Shown piece by piece: positions 7,063 to 15,075 of a stretch of 21,815 bases of DNA. This DNA comes from Opitutia bacterium (GTDB lineage: Bacteria; Verrucomicrobiota; Verrucomicrobiia; Opitutales; UBA953). Location: NCBI GenBank assembly GCA_003485955.1, contig DNHH01000066.1, positions 2,133-23,947 of the forward strand, in the 5' to 3' direction. The notes under the pieces were generated by a model. The model had not been told where the DNA came from and ran no database searches. It saw nothing but the letters and a program-made list of their open reading frames with translations. Both the position numbers and the translations under genes were made by a program. How positions within the stretch are numbered: position 1 is the stretch's first letter; the number at the start of each line of letters is the position of its first letter.

Positions 7063-8832
7063 TTAAAGGCTAGACCAGGGAGTAAGTGCTTCGATGAGTG
7101 CCGGCTCGGGCACAAATTCAGTGCCGTCCGACTCATCTAAGAGGATAATGGTGTTCGGACCTTGTGCGCGACTCACACGGTAATTGCGTGTCGTTTCACT
7201 TGCAGCCGCTGCGCCCGCTGCCGATCGATCGGTGACACGGATGGAGAACGACCAAACAGGCTTTTCTTTTGAGAACGGCAAACTGCTTGAAGAGAAACTA
7301 TGCGCTTGGACAAGTGAGAGACTCGCCGCAAGTTGTGCCGCCTGGGCGCTGCTAATCTCGCCTTCTGTTGCCCAGCGCGTATCCGTGCCGAGGCGTGCCT
7401 CTGCGATAGTTTTTCCAGCCGTGTCTATCAAGGTCATGCGTGCGACTTGTGTGCCGGCTTGTAGGCGGACTAAGGTTTCCGTTCGCCAGTCTTGAGGCGA
7501 AACGGAAATCCAGCGGTCCACACTTTGCTCGATCGCACAAATTTGCGGTTCGCCGTTGAGTGGGCGTATGAAGATGCGTCCACCCGTAGGGTCGGGACTG
7601 ATTTCATAGGCCAACTTACCTGTGGCGAAATCCAATTCGACCTTACTCCACTCTGCATCAGGTGCGATCACTGCCGGTTTATTGTCAGATACCCGCAAGG
7701 CGGTGAGTAGTCTTAGGAATTGTTGGGCACGACCCACGCTAACTTCTAAGCGCCGCGTTGCTGTCGAGCCGGCGAGAACAGGCATTTCCCAACGACCCGT
7801 TGCCCCGGCGGCATCGATACGGTGTAAAGTTAGCGAGCGTCCATCGCGCTTGTTGGTGAGGGTGATGCCTTTGACGCCAGCGGGATCAAAGTCACAAGGT
7901 TGTCGCGACCGTAGCTGATTCACGGGATTTTCCCAGGCGGCCAAAATTTGTTGTTCTAGAAGAAACGGCTGGCTCGGGTTGTCTTCCAAACATGCTTCGC
8001 AAAGCCCATCTTTTGCTGGCCAAATCATCAAAACCTGACGTCGGTTCACGCCTTCAACCGAGAGTCGCATGGAGGGTTTTTCCGCAACCGTTGTGCGCCG
8101 TGGCAAAAAGCGAGCGACATGTAGATCGCTCAAGCTGGCAACAGCGCGAGTCGTAAGTTCGACATCTGCCGCAAAGTCTAACGGGGCTTCAAAATGCCAT
8201 GCAGGTGCAGATTCTGTTCGGCCAACCTTTTCCCGACTTTCTAAGATAAGCCCCCAGCGTTGCTCTTTGCCATTTGCATCTGTCTGACGAATTCCAACAG
8301 CCCGTACTTCGAAAGCTGGGATATCAAATACCGCATCCATGCGGTAAGCCTCTGGTGTGCTGCTCAGGGCTTTGAGCAGCGGCTCGCCCGCCGTTGCAAT
8401 GCCGCGTTCACCGCCGTCGAGCCTCAACGTGCGAGTGCCAATATTACTTCCGTGCAGCGTTATATTAGCGACAACGGACTGACCATTGTCTGCACCAACC
8501 TGGATCTTCCATTTATCTGCAGATGCCGCAGGAAGAGATGCATCAATGAAGCGTGCATTGGCTTCGCGAACTAACGCGAGCTCACCAAGGAGGCGCTGGA
8601 CTTCCCAGGGGTTCGCTGGCCATGTGTAAGGCTGCGTGACAGACCAACCTGCATTCGCACGCTCTAGACGAATGCGACCTGCGGGTCCTTCAATTTCTAT
8701 TAAATTCGGTTGAGTGGGAAATGTTAGGCCACGAAAAGTGGTGTCCTGGCTACTTGGTATTGCCCACCAGATGACCAATCCGCAGGCGAGGTTGGCCAAA
8801 ACTAAAAAGAGGGTAGTCTGCGTGATGCGCAT
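7063..8832 (-). CDS. DUF4340 domain-containing membrane-anchored protein
   Basis: This 589-residue protein has an N-terminal transmembrane helix (about residues 7-26) and a large extracytoplasmic part with several repeats of DUF4340 type. Typical are the segment right after the helix, where a short LxxIEIEG-like strand leads into a WxVTQP motif and then WEVQRLLGELALVREAN, and later variations on the same pattern. DUF4340 proteins are almost always encoded next to GldG-type ABC auxiliary proteins, as here; the GldG gene ends 6 nt upstream. The biochemical role is unknown. Position in the operon and topology suggest a periplasmic partner of the ABC complex. Confidence 0.87.
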   Translation of the reverse strand: MRITQTTLFLVLANLACGLVIWWAIPSSQDTTFRGLTFPTQPNLIEIEGPAGRIRLERANAGWSVTQPYTWPANPWEVQRLLGELALVREANARFIDASLPAASADKWKIQVGADNGQSVVANITLHGSNIGTRTLRLDGGERGIATAGEPLLKALSSTPEAYRMDAVFDIPAFEVRAVGIRQTDANGKEQRWGLILESREKVGRTESAPAWHFEAPLDFAADVELTTRAVASLSDLHVARFLPRRTTVAEKPSMRLSVEGVNRRQVLMIWPAKDGLCEACLEDNPSQPFLLEQQILAAWENPVNQLRSRQPCDFDPAGVKGITLTNKRDGRSLTLHRIDAAGATGRWEMPVLAGSTATRRLEVSVGRAQQFLRLLTALRVSDNKPAVIAPDAEWSKVELDFATGKLAYEISPDPTGGRIFIRPLNGEPQICAIEQSVDRWISVSPQDWRTETLVRLQAGTQVARMTLIDTAGKTIAEARLGTDTRWATEGEISSAQAAQLAASLSLVQAHSFSSSSLPFSKEKPVWSFSIRVTDRSAAGAAAASETTRNYRVSRAQGPNTIILLDESDGTEFVPEPALIEALTPWSSL

Positions 8833-8838
8833 GCCGCT

Positions 8839-10335
8839 TTAACTTCTGCGTCGCCAAGCGGAAACCGCAAGCCCGACTGCAGCAATCAGCAAGGGTACAA
8901 TTGCAAATCGCCAGCCAAGAGAGACAAGTTGCGAGGTTGCTGCAGTTAGCGTGAAATTATACTGCGGGCGAGGTGGGATTGAAACGGTCCGCTCGCGTCC
9001 GCCTAACCAAAGGATTGATTGCAGTAAGAACGCTCGGTTCCCCCCGCGGGAGACGCGCGCATTGGCGGCGATTTCTGATGAGCCTATTACGACGAGCCGT
9101 CCGGCCTCAGTCCCTGCGCTTGCGGTCAAGCCTGTGCGCCGCTCTGCAGCAATTGCCATGCAGATAGGTCCAGCCATATCTCTTGCTGGGTCAAATCGTG
9201 GTGGCTGTTGGCGAGGATCGGTTTCACTCCAAGATTCCACCGAGCTATACACCATTTGCCAAACAGACAACGTGCTATCGGGTGCGCTACCTAAATCAAA
9301 AGTGACTGGGCGCAGTCGGCTTGCGACGAGTGGCAGATCGAGTGTGGCCAGAACCGAAGCAATCGTGTGCAGTTTTGTATCGAGGTTTCGCAGTGCAATA
9401 TCGCCGTCGGGCAGCCGACGCGACATGTCAGGTTCGTGAATTTGTGCTTCTGGTGAAAAAATTGCCCAGCTTTCTAAGACGGCGTTTAGGCCGTTTTCAC
9501 GACCTGGATCAAGCAGTAGAAGCACATGCCCGTTCCGGTCGTAAAGGTAAGCACGAATGAGTTCTGCTTCCGCAGGTGAAAATGCGGACACAGGCCCGGC
9601 AATCATAACGAGCGATGCGTCACGAGGGACTCCGCCCGTTAAGGTGAGTGGACGCACGTCAACATTGGCGAGACGTAGTTGCCGGCTCAATTGACTGAGT
9701 CCGCGTGCAGCCGAAGTATCATCGGGTGCAAGTTCGCCGTGGCCACGTGTCACATAACAAATAATCGGCCGATCGTCGGTGACTTGTATTAGTGCACTGA
9801 TGAGGGCTTCTTCAATTCGCCCTGCTTCTGCCAAGGCAGTAATTTCTGGGAAAGTAAGAATGCGCTGGCGGGTGCCGCATGACAAGATGATGGCAGCCTC
9901 GGGTGGGATTGGGCCATGACGTGCAGCTAGCTCAGTTAAGACCGGTGTATTTCGACCGCCACCCGCCCGCACGACGCGTAGCCAGCCATGTGAAGATTTG
10001 GAGACTTCCAATTCAACCGCATCCAAGAGGCGACCAGATTGCCGCTCGGCCGCTCGTTGATCCCCGTTTTCGCCTGCTTCAAGTTCGACTGCGGTGACCC
10101 ATGAATTGTTGTCCAAGCGATCTGGCGCACGACGTGCGATTTCCGATAACAATTTAACAGATTCTTGGGCTAAGGAGTGGCGTAAGTCTTTTGTTAAGTC
10201 TTGGCGCAGCCGCAGCGATGGAATGCCGGAGAGCGCGTTGAGTCCAAATGCTAAAGCAATTGCCAAAACGATTTGTAACCAGCGATTTGTTAGCCGGCCT
10301 TTTCTTGTTTCGGAAAAATCGTCGTGCGTACGCAT
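8839..10335 (-). CDS. GldG-like ABC transporter auxiliary protein
   Basis: This 498-residue protein resembles the GldG / ABC-type uncharacterised transport family. It has an N-terminal transmembrane helix (about 17-36), an extracytoplasmic domain and a C-terminal transmembrane helix (about 470-491) followed by a basic tail. The family's GHGE motif is at 198-201. Further on there is a Rossmann-like segment with the pattern AGPxSAFSPAE and a run of hydrophobics ending LLLDPG. GldG works with the GldA ATPase and GldF permease. In Bacteroidota these are linked to gliding, but homologues are widespread in non-gliding bacteria. The frame could open at TTG 10356, which overlaps the permease by 17 nt. 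ATG 10333-10335, 4 nt after the permease stop, is the more likely start. Confidence 0.87.
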   Translation of the reverse strand: MRTHDDFSETRKGRLTNRWLQIVLAIALAFGLNALSGIPSLRLRQDLTKDLRHSLAQESVKLLSEIARRAPDRLDNNSWVTAVELEAGENGDQRAAERQSGRLLDAVELEVSKSSHGWLRVVRAGGGRNTPVLTELAARHGPIPPEAAIILSCGTRQRILTFPEITALAEAGRIEEALISALIQVTDDRPIICYVTRGHGELAPDDTSAARGLSQLSRQLRLANVDVRPLTLTGGVPRDASLVMIAGPVSAFSPAEAELIRAYLYDRNGHVLLLLDPGRENGLNAVLESWAIFSPEAQIHEPDMSRRLPDGDIALRNLDTKLHTIASVLATLDLPLVASRLRPVTFDLGSAPDSTLSVWQMVYSSVESWSETDPRQQPPRFDPARDMAGPICMAIAAERRTGLTASAGTEAGRLVVIGSSEIAANARVSRGGNRAFLLQSILWLGGRERTVSIPPRPQYNFTLTAATSQLVSLGWRFAIVPLLIAAVGLAVSAWRRRS

Positions 10336-10339
10336 GATT

Positions 10340-11101
10340 TTAGTCAGCGGTTTCAATGGCGAGCACTGTTAAGCCCAAGCAAAGGGCACATCCTGTTAGG
10401 TAAAGCACTACCGGCTGACTATCGATAATTCCTGAAGCAAAATCCTCGAGGTGACCAACGGTACGCAGGTGATCTGCGGGCTCCTTTAGCCAGCCTAACC
10501 ATTCCCAACCATCAGATGGTAGTGCATCGAGCAAGCCTCCAGAAACGGTTAGGCCAAGTAAGCAGATAAAAGTCATTAAGGCCGCGAGCCCAGGGCTGCG
10601 GGTACGTGAACCGCAAAGCATGCCAATGGACACATGTAGTAGACCGCTTAAGGCGATAAAAGCGATGCCTCCACCCAGCGTGACTCCGTCCAATATGCGC
10701 GGATCGGTTGATGCACCGAGTGCATGTGCCGCGGCGACCGGGAAGATTGCGAATGAAATCCAGAAGATAACCCACGTTAGCCACACGCTCGTAAACTTTG
10801 CTGTGACTACCGCGAGTGCGCTTGCCGGTGTCGTCAATAAAGCGCCGAGTGTGCCCGCCCGCCGTTCCTCTGCCAAGCTGCGCATGGTTAATAGAGGCAA
10901 GATGCACAAGAGGGGGAGGGGGAACCAGCGGAAGACGGCTTCTGTGGGCGTCCATGGCATCGGCGTCCGACTGCAGGCAAGAATAGCGTACCAGTGAATG
11001 ATACCAAGTAGGCTTAAGAAGAGTGCCCACGTCGCCCACGTTGTCCAAGAGAGCCACGTGCTACGCAGCTCATGAAGGAGTAATACTCGAAATGAGCGCA
11101 T
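10340..11101 (-). CDS. ABC-2 type transporter permease (GldF-like)
   Basis: This 253-residue polytopic membrane protein has about six hydrophobic segments. The cytoplasmic coupling element of ABC-2 permeases is visible around residues 72-92 (MRSLAEERRAGTLGALLTTP), with the characteristic AEER-x-GT pattern. Length and layout match GldF-type permeases that pair with GldG. The start ATG is 2 nt after the stop of the ATPase gene, so the two subunits are certainly co-expressed. The substrate cannot be deduced. Confidence 0.92.
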   Translation of the reverse strand: MRSFRVLLLHELRSTWLSWTTWATWALFLSLLGIIHWYAILACSRTPMPWTPTEAVFRWFPLPLLCILPLLTMRSLAEERRAGTLGALLTTPASALAVVTAKFTSVWLTWVIFWISFAIFPVAAAHALGASTDPRILDGVTLGGGIAFIALSGLLHVSIGMLCGSRTRSPGLAALMTFICLLGLTVSGGLLDALPSDGWEWLGWLKEPADHLRTVGHLEDFASGIIDSQPVVLYLTGCALCLGLTVLAIETAD

Positions 11102-11103
11102 GG

Positions 11104-12087
11104 TTAAGTACGGACCTCCCGGTTGTCGCGGCGCGTGGCCGCAAGGAATATATCTTCAAGCCCGGCTTGCTCTTCGGCAACTTCGCGCACGCGTAGTCCA
11201 GCAGAGACCAGCGAGCTCAGGAGTTGATCGCGGGCGGCTGAATCCGGGGAAAGGGTGATACGAAACTCACACCAGCCATCTCCAACCATGCGGACTTCGC
11301 GACATGTCGATTGAGTATCCATTGCTCGGGTTAAGCGTTCGAGTTCTGCGAGTGTGCATGCGGCGACGACGCGATGGCCCCGCGAGGGCAGGAGGTCGCG
11401 GCGCAATTCATCTGTACGTCCTTGGGCAACGATTCGCCCGCGATTTAGGATAATCACACGATCGCAGACTTGTTCGACTTCGGCCAAAATATGGCTAGAA
11501 ATTAATACCGCCATTTTACCACGGAGTGAGCGAAGTAAATCTCGGATGCCAAGGATTTGGTGCGGGTCGAGTCCGATGGTAGGTTCATCGAGTAAAATAA
11601 TTTTAGGTTCGGCGAGTAAAGCGTCTGCAATGCCTACGCGCTGGCGAAATCCTTTTGAAAGATGTGCAATCAACATGCCGGCACGACCTTGCAGGTCACA
11701 ATCGTGCATGGATTGGTCCACGCGTAACTCAACTTGGTCTTCTTCTACCCCTTTGAGTCTTGCCCGTAGTTCTAAGTATTCACGAATGCGAAGATCTTCA
11801 GGCAGCGGATTGTTCTCCGGCATATATGCCAAATGTTGTTTAGCCTTGGCGGGCTCAAGGGCAACGGATTCCCCCCAGATGGTTGCTCGTCCAGACGTTG
11901 CCAGCAGGCGCCCAGCGAGGATTCGAAGTGTCGTCGACTTGCCTGCTCCATTCGGACCGAGAAAGCCGACAATTTCTCCGGGCCCTACTTTGAACGTGAT
12001 ATCTTCAATCGCCGTGAGCGCACCGTAGCGCTTTGTCAGGCGGTTAGCCTCAAGCGCTAGTTCAGGTTGGGTAACATCGTCCGCCAT
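11104..12087 (-). CDS. ABC transporter ATP-binding protein (GldA / NosF-like)
   Basis: This 327-residue cytoplasmic ATPase has all nucleotide-binding elements. Walker A GPNGAGKST is at 44-52, the signature LSKGF at 143-147, Walker B IILLDEPT at 163-170, the D-loop GLDP at 172-175 and the switch histidine H199. The Q-loop position carries E91 in a YMPENNPL context, as is common in the ABC-2 subgroup that includes GldA and NosF. About 100 residues after the ATPase core (227-327) form the C-terminal domain typical of ABC-2 ATPases. The gene lies 7 nt after the TPR-like gene and 2 nt before the permease gene. The partner set points to the GldA/GldF/GldG arrangement. Confidence 0.95.
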   Translation of the reverse strand: MADDVTQPELALEANRLTKRYGALTAIEDITFKVGPGEIVGFLGPNGAGKSTTLRILAGRLLATSGRATIWGESVALEPAKAKQHLAYMPENNPLPEDLRIREYLELRARLKGVEEDQVELRVDQSMHDCDLQGRAGMLIAHLSKGFRQRVGIADALLAEPKIILLDEPTIGLDPHQILGIRDLLRSLRGKMAVLISSHILAEVEQVCDRVIILNRGRIVAQGRTDELRRDLLPSRGHRVVAACTLAELERLTRAMDTQSTCREVRMVGDGWCEFRITLSPDSAARDQLLSSLVSAGLRVREVAEEQAGLEDIFLAATRRDNREVRT

Positions 12088-12094
12088 GCCGTCT

Positions 12095-12805
12095 TCATTG
12101 ACCCCGCGCTGCTGAAGGTCGAAGCGAGGGTTCGGAGGAAATTAAAGCACGTTGGTCTTCGCGCCAAGGGTGATTGGGGCCGAGTTGGCGATCCATCTTA
12201 TCGAGCCAGTTGCGTGCGGCTGTGTAATCTGACTTCGCAATCGCACCGCGGGCAAGAGCGAGCAGCGCTGGTCCACGAAGTGCGTCAGGCGCAGTTGTCG
12301 ATTCTGCAACTCGGGTTAAGCGTGCGATGGCATCCGGTGCACCGGCTTCTTGCGCTTGCAGCGCTGCATAGAGGCGCGCGCGCCAGCCAAGAGATTGAAC
12401 TGTCTTATCATTCGGTGCAGATTCCGCGGCAGTTGCTGCGACGTCATAAGCAGCCAGCGAAGGCTTCCCAGCTTCATGCAAGCCGTCCGCGATTTCTAGT
12501 AATGCGACGACCGAAAGCGTTTCGCCTGGATGGGCCGAAGCAAAGGCTGCTCGCCCTGCGTCATCTTTTAAAGATGCGTATTCTTCGCGAAGCGCTTCGC
12601 GTTGACTGTCTAACCATGCATCGACGGCAAACCAGCAGACAAGGCCGATAAATATGGCAAGGGTTGAACCAATGATACGTTCGCGGTTGCGCTCCCAAAA
12701 GAGCCAAAGGCGATCTTCAGAGTCGGCATGAGCAAAATCCTCGTCGACGATGACTAAATTGCGGTCGTCGTCGGGAGTGGTCTTCTTACGGCTTTCGTCG
12801 GACAT
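12095..12805 (-). CDS. single-pass membrane protein with TPR-like periplasmic domain
   Basis: This 236-residue protein has an acidic cytoplasmic N-terminus (about 1-40), one transmembrane helix (about 43-65) and an Ala-rich alpha-helical domain (about 70-225). The pattern of paired helices (for instance EIADGLHEAGKPSLAAYDVA and LLALARGAIAKSDYTAARNW) is TPR-like. The architecture resembles the YfgM-type ancillary translocon subunit family, but a specific orthology is not claimed. The frame can extend to 12844. ATG 12803-12805 gives the polar N-terminus expected of this fold and leaves a 105-nt gap to the divergent mutase gene, so I chose it. It is the first gene of the six-gene ABC/GldG/DUF4340/AsmA operon. 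Confidence 0.8.
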   Translation of the reverse strand: MSDESRKKTTPDDDRNLVIVDEDFAHADSEDRLWLFWERNRERIIGSTLAIFIGLVCWFAVDAWLDSQREALREEYASLKDDAGRAAFASAHPGETLSVVALLEIADGLHEAGKPSLAAYDVAATAAESAPNDKTVQSLGWRARLYAALQAQEAGAPDAIARLTRVAESTTAPDALRGPALLALARGAIAKSDYTAARNWLDKMDRQLGPNHPWREDQRALISSEPSLRPSAARGQ

Positions 12806-12832
12806 GGCGGCCATACAGGCTTGGCAGACGGC

Positions 12833-12909
12833 GGGCTGAGTCAATCCCTCGCCGCCCTCATCCGCTCTTGTCTGGGGCGGTCTTTCGTCAAGGATGAGCT
12901 ACTCAGCCC
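12833..12909. repeat. 9-bp perfect inverted repeat in the divergent intergenic region
   Basis: The arms GGGCTGAGT (12833-12841) and ACTCAGCCC (12901-12909) are perfect reverse complements separated by 59 nt. They flank most of the region between the divergent TPR-like and mutase genes. The right arm ends one base before the mutase ATG, and it also contains part of a small hairpin (TGAG-CTA-CTCA, 12895-12905). It could be an operator pair, a structure masking the mutase start, or chance. In a 105-nt stretch a 9-bp pair is expected by chance only a few per cent of the time. Confidence 0.4.
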
Positions 12910-12910
12910 A

Positions 12911-14848
12911 ATGTCCACATCCACTGAACTCCTTAGCCGAATCGAAGCCTCGGGCAAAGTCTCCGCCGCAGCCTTGGTTAATATGCGTCTTTGGCTGGGG
13001 TCGGGAAGCCTTCCGGCCTGGGCAGTCCGCGGGCTCTCCGAACTTGTGGATGTCGCGGCATGGGCTGAACTTGAAGACCGTTTTTACAAAGGCATCGCTT
13101 TTGGTACAGGCGGCATGCGCGGGCGCACTCAAGGTAAGGTCATTCCGCCGTCCGAACTTGGAAAAGTGAGTACGCTCGGAACGCCTGAGCACCCAGCGAC
13201 AGGATCTGCGTACCTTAATAGCTTTAATATTTTGCGAGCGACTAAAGGGCTATTTCTTCACCTTGCCTCTGCCGACCGACCTTCACCGCGATTAGTCATT
13301 GCGCATGACGTACGACATTTTTCCAAAAGTTTTGCAGAAGAGGCTGCGTCGGCCTGGATTCAACTTGGCGGTGAAGCATTTCTTTTTGAAGGGCCACGCT
13401 CGACACCTCAGTTAAGTTTCACTGTTCGCTTTTTGAAAGCCGACGCGGGAGTTGTTTTAACGGCGAGCCATAATCCGCCTCATGACAATGGTTTTAAGTG
13501 TTGTTTGGCGACGGGTGGGCAAGTGATGCCGCCAGACGACGTAGCTATTATCAAGCGCGTAGAGGCTTTAGGCATTGCGGACGTCATCGATCTACTTTCG
13601 GGTCCTGCGCAGACCGCACAGGTTGTTTCCGCAGAGGCCGAAGCTGCTTACCTTGAGCAAATTACTTCAGGGATTCTCGACCAAGAAGTCATCGCTCGGC
13701 ATACGCCAAAAGTTGTCTACACCAATATTCACGGGACAGGCGACGTGATGGTTATCCCTGCTTTACGGCGCATTGGCATCGACCCAATTGTGGTGGATGA
13801 GCAGCGCGAACATGATCCCCGGTTCCCTACAGTCCGTTCACCTAACCCAGAAAATCCTGAAGCCTTCACGCTCGCTTTGAAATTAGCAGCTGAACATGGC
13901 GCTGACCTTGTTCTGGCTACAGATCCTGATGCCGATCGCGTCGGTGTTGCGGTCCCTTTGCCTGAAGGCGGCTATCGCTTGCTCAATGGAAACGAAATCG
14001 CGGCATTGTTAACAGAGTTTCGTCTTTCCTCACTCAAAGCGGCAGCAATTTTACCGCAAGAGGGCTCGATGTCTGCGGCTGTCGTGAAGTCCATTGTCAC
14101 TACGCCACTGGTTGATGCTATTTGTGCGCGCCACGGGGTTCGCTGTGTCGGCACCCTTACGGGTTTTAAATGGATTGCCGGAAAAGCGGAGCGTTGGTCG
14201 GCACGTTTAGCGGAACGGGCAGGGGTTGAATCGACACTGCTCCCGCTGCGTCGTCGTGCCGCCCTCGCCTTGCGGCATTCAACGCTCTTCTTGTTGGGGC
14301 TCGAAGAAAGTCATGGCTACCTCGCCGACGATGGGGTGCGCGATAAAGATGCCAATGCGACGGCTTTGATTCTTTGCGAGTTTACGGCAACCTTACGCGC
14401 GCGCGGCCGGACGCTTCTCGATGCACTTGATGCTTTGCATTTAGTCCACGGAGCCTACGCCGAAGATTTACTCAATGTGACAATGGAAGGTGCCGCGGGT
14501 GCCACCTCAATCCAGCGGATACTAAAGTCATGGCGCACCAAGCCCCCCGTTGTTATTGATGGGGCAAAAGTGGTTAAAATAAGCGATTTTGGCATAGCTA
14601 AAGCAGAGATACTTGATGAAGAAGGCGAAGGGATACCCCGCGAGGACTTCATAGTCGTTGATTTAGCGGACGGCCGACGCGTAGCGGTCCGCGCTTCAGG
14701 CACGGAGCCTAAAATTAAATTTTACAGTTACGCCCGCGCTGTCGTCGCAGACAGCGATGATCTTGCGGGCGCAAGAAAACTGGCGCGCTCATCTGTGCTC
14801 GCTTTGCGGGCTTGGCTTGAAGTAGATGCTAAGGCGCGGGCTAAATAA
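12911..14848 (+). CDS. phosphoglucomutase/phosphomannomutase family protein
   Basis: This 645-residue cytoplasmic alpha-D-phosphohexomutase interconverts sugar 1- and 6-phosphates. All four family sites are present. The phosphoserine loop TASHNP is at 174-179 (S176), the metal-binding loop DPDADR at 328-333, the sugar-binding loop with GFKWI at 408-412 and GLEESHGY at 453-460, and the phosphate-binding loop RASGTEP at 584-590. The EESHGY form points to the PgcA / PGM2-like subgroup rather than to a ManB-type enzyme. Compared with that subgroup there is an insertion of about 20 mostly basic residues at about 425-447, between GFKWI and EESHGY. The frame extends upstream to 12821, but ATG 12911 starts the recognisable N-terminus. 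The enzyme probably supplies glucose-1-phosphate or mannose-1-phosphate for glycogen and surface polysaccharide. Confidence 0.93.
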   Translation: MSTSTELLSRIEASGKVSAAALVNMRLWLGSGSLPAWAVRGLSELVDVAAWAELEDRFYKGIAFGTGGMRGRTQGKVIPPSELGKVSTLGTPEHPATGSAYLNSFNILRATKGLFLHLASADRPSPRLVIAHDVRHFSKSFAEEAASAWIQLGGEAFLFEGPRSTPQLSFTVRFLKADAGVVLTASHNPPHDNGFKCCLATGGQVMPPDDVAIIKRVEALGIADVIDLLSGPAQTAQVVSAEAEAAYLEQITSGILDQEVIARHTPKVVYTNIHGTGDVMVIPALRRIGIDPIVVDEQREHDPRFPTVRSPNPENPEAFTLALKLAAEHGADLVLATDPDADRVGVAVPLPEGGYRLLNGNEIAALLTEFRLSSLKAAAILPQEGSMSAAVVKSIVTTPLVDAICARHGVRCVGTLTGFKWIAGKAERWSARLAERAGVESTLLPLRRRAALALRHSTLFLLGLEESHGYLADDGVRDKDANATALILCEFTATLRARGRTLLDALDALHLVHGAYAEDLLNVTMEGAAGATSIQRILKSWRTKPPVVIDGAKVVKISDFGIAKAEILDEEGEGIPREDFIVVDLADGRRVAVRASGTEPKIKFYSYARAVVADSDDLAGARKLARSSVLALRAWLEVDAKARAK

Positions 14849-14853
14849 CATTT

Positions 14854-15069
14854 ATGCGTATATTATTCCTCATGGCTTTACTTACAGGTTGCGGCACTGG
14901 GCCGTCGACGGATGCGTCATTCCGTTCTGAAAAATCGCCAATGGCGGCTGCCTTGGCAGGAGAAGAGGTTCCTGATGGCGGACTAACGGGCGTTAACCAG
15001 CGTAATGCTGAGCGTACGCGTACGGGCGACTGGCGTGCAGTTCGTCCAGCCGTCGGACCGACTGAGTAA
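14854..15069 (+). CDS. small predicted lipoprotein
   Basis: This 71-residue protein starts with a very short n-region (MR), a hydrophobic stretch and a good lipobox, LTGC at 10-13, so C13 would be the lipidated residue. The mature part of about 58 residues is polar and carries no recognisable domain. The gene begins 5 nt after the mutase stop and ends 6 nt before the stop of the convergent aroB gene. Its tight coupling to the mutase and its clean lipobox argue that it is real. I do not recognise a family, and a role cannot be given. Confidence 0.7.
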   Translation: MRILFLMALLTGCGTGPSTDASFRSEKSPMAAALAGEEVPDGGLTGVNQRNAERTRTGDWRAVRPAVGPTE

Positions 15070-15075
15070 TCTCCC

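Noticed and set aside
10512..11057. Open frame of 181 codons on the minus strand inside the permease gene
   Set aside because: It is in another frame of the same strand, while the permease frame has ABC-2 hydrophobic segments and exact operon spacing.
11354..12028. Open frame of 224 codons on the plus strand opposite the ABC ATPase
   Set aside because: It is antisense to Walker A, the signature and Walker B. The translation is low-complexity Ser/Arg/Pro with no recognisable features.
8839..12087. Calling the ABC/GldG genes a gliding motility system
   Set aside because: Only GldA/F/G-like parts are present and no other gliding genes are in the window. Homologues occur in many non-gliding bacteria.
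12067..12651. Open frame of 194 codons on the plus strand opposite the TPR-like gene
   Set aside because: It is antisense to the TPR-like gene. The product is Arg/Leu/His-rich without motifs, and the minus-strand frame fits the operon spacing.
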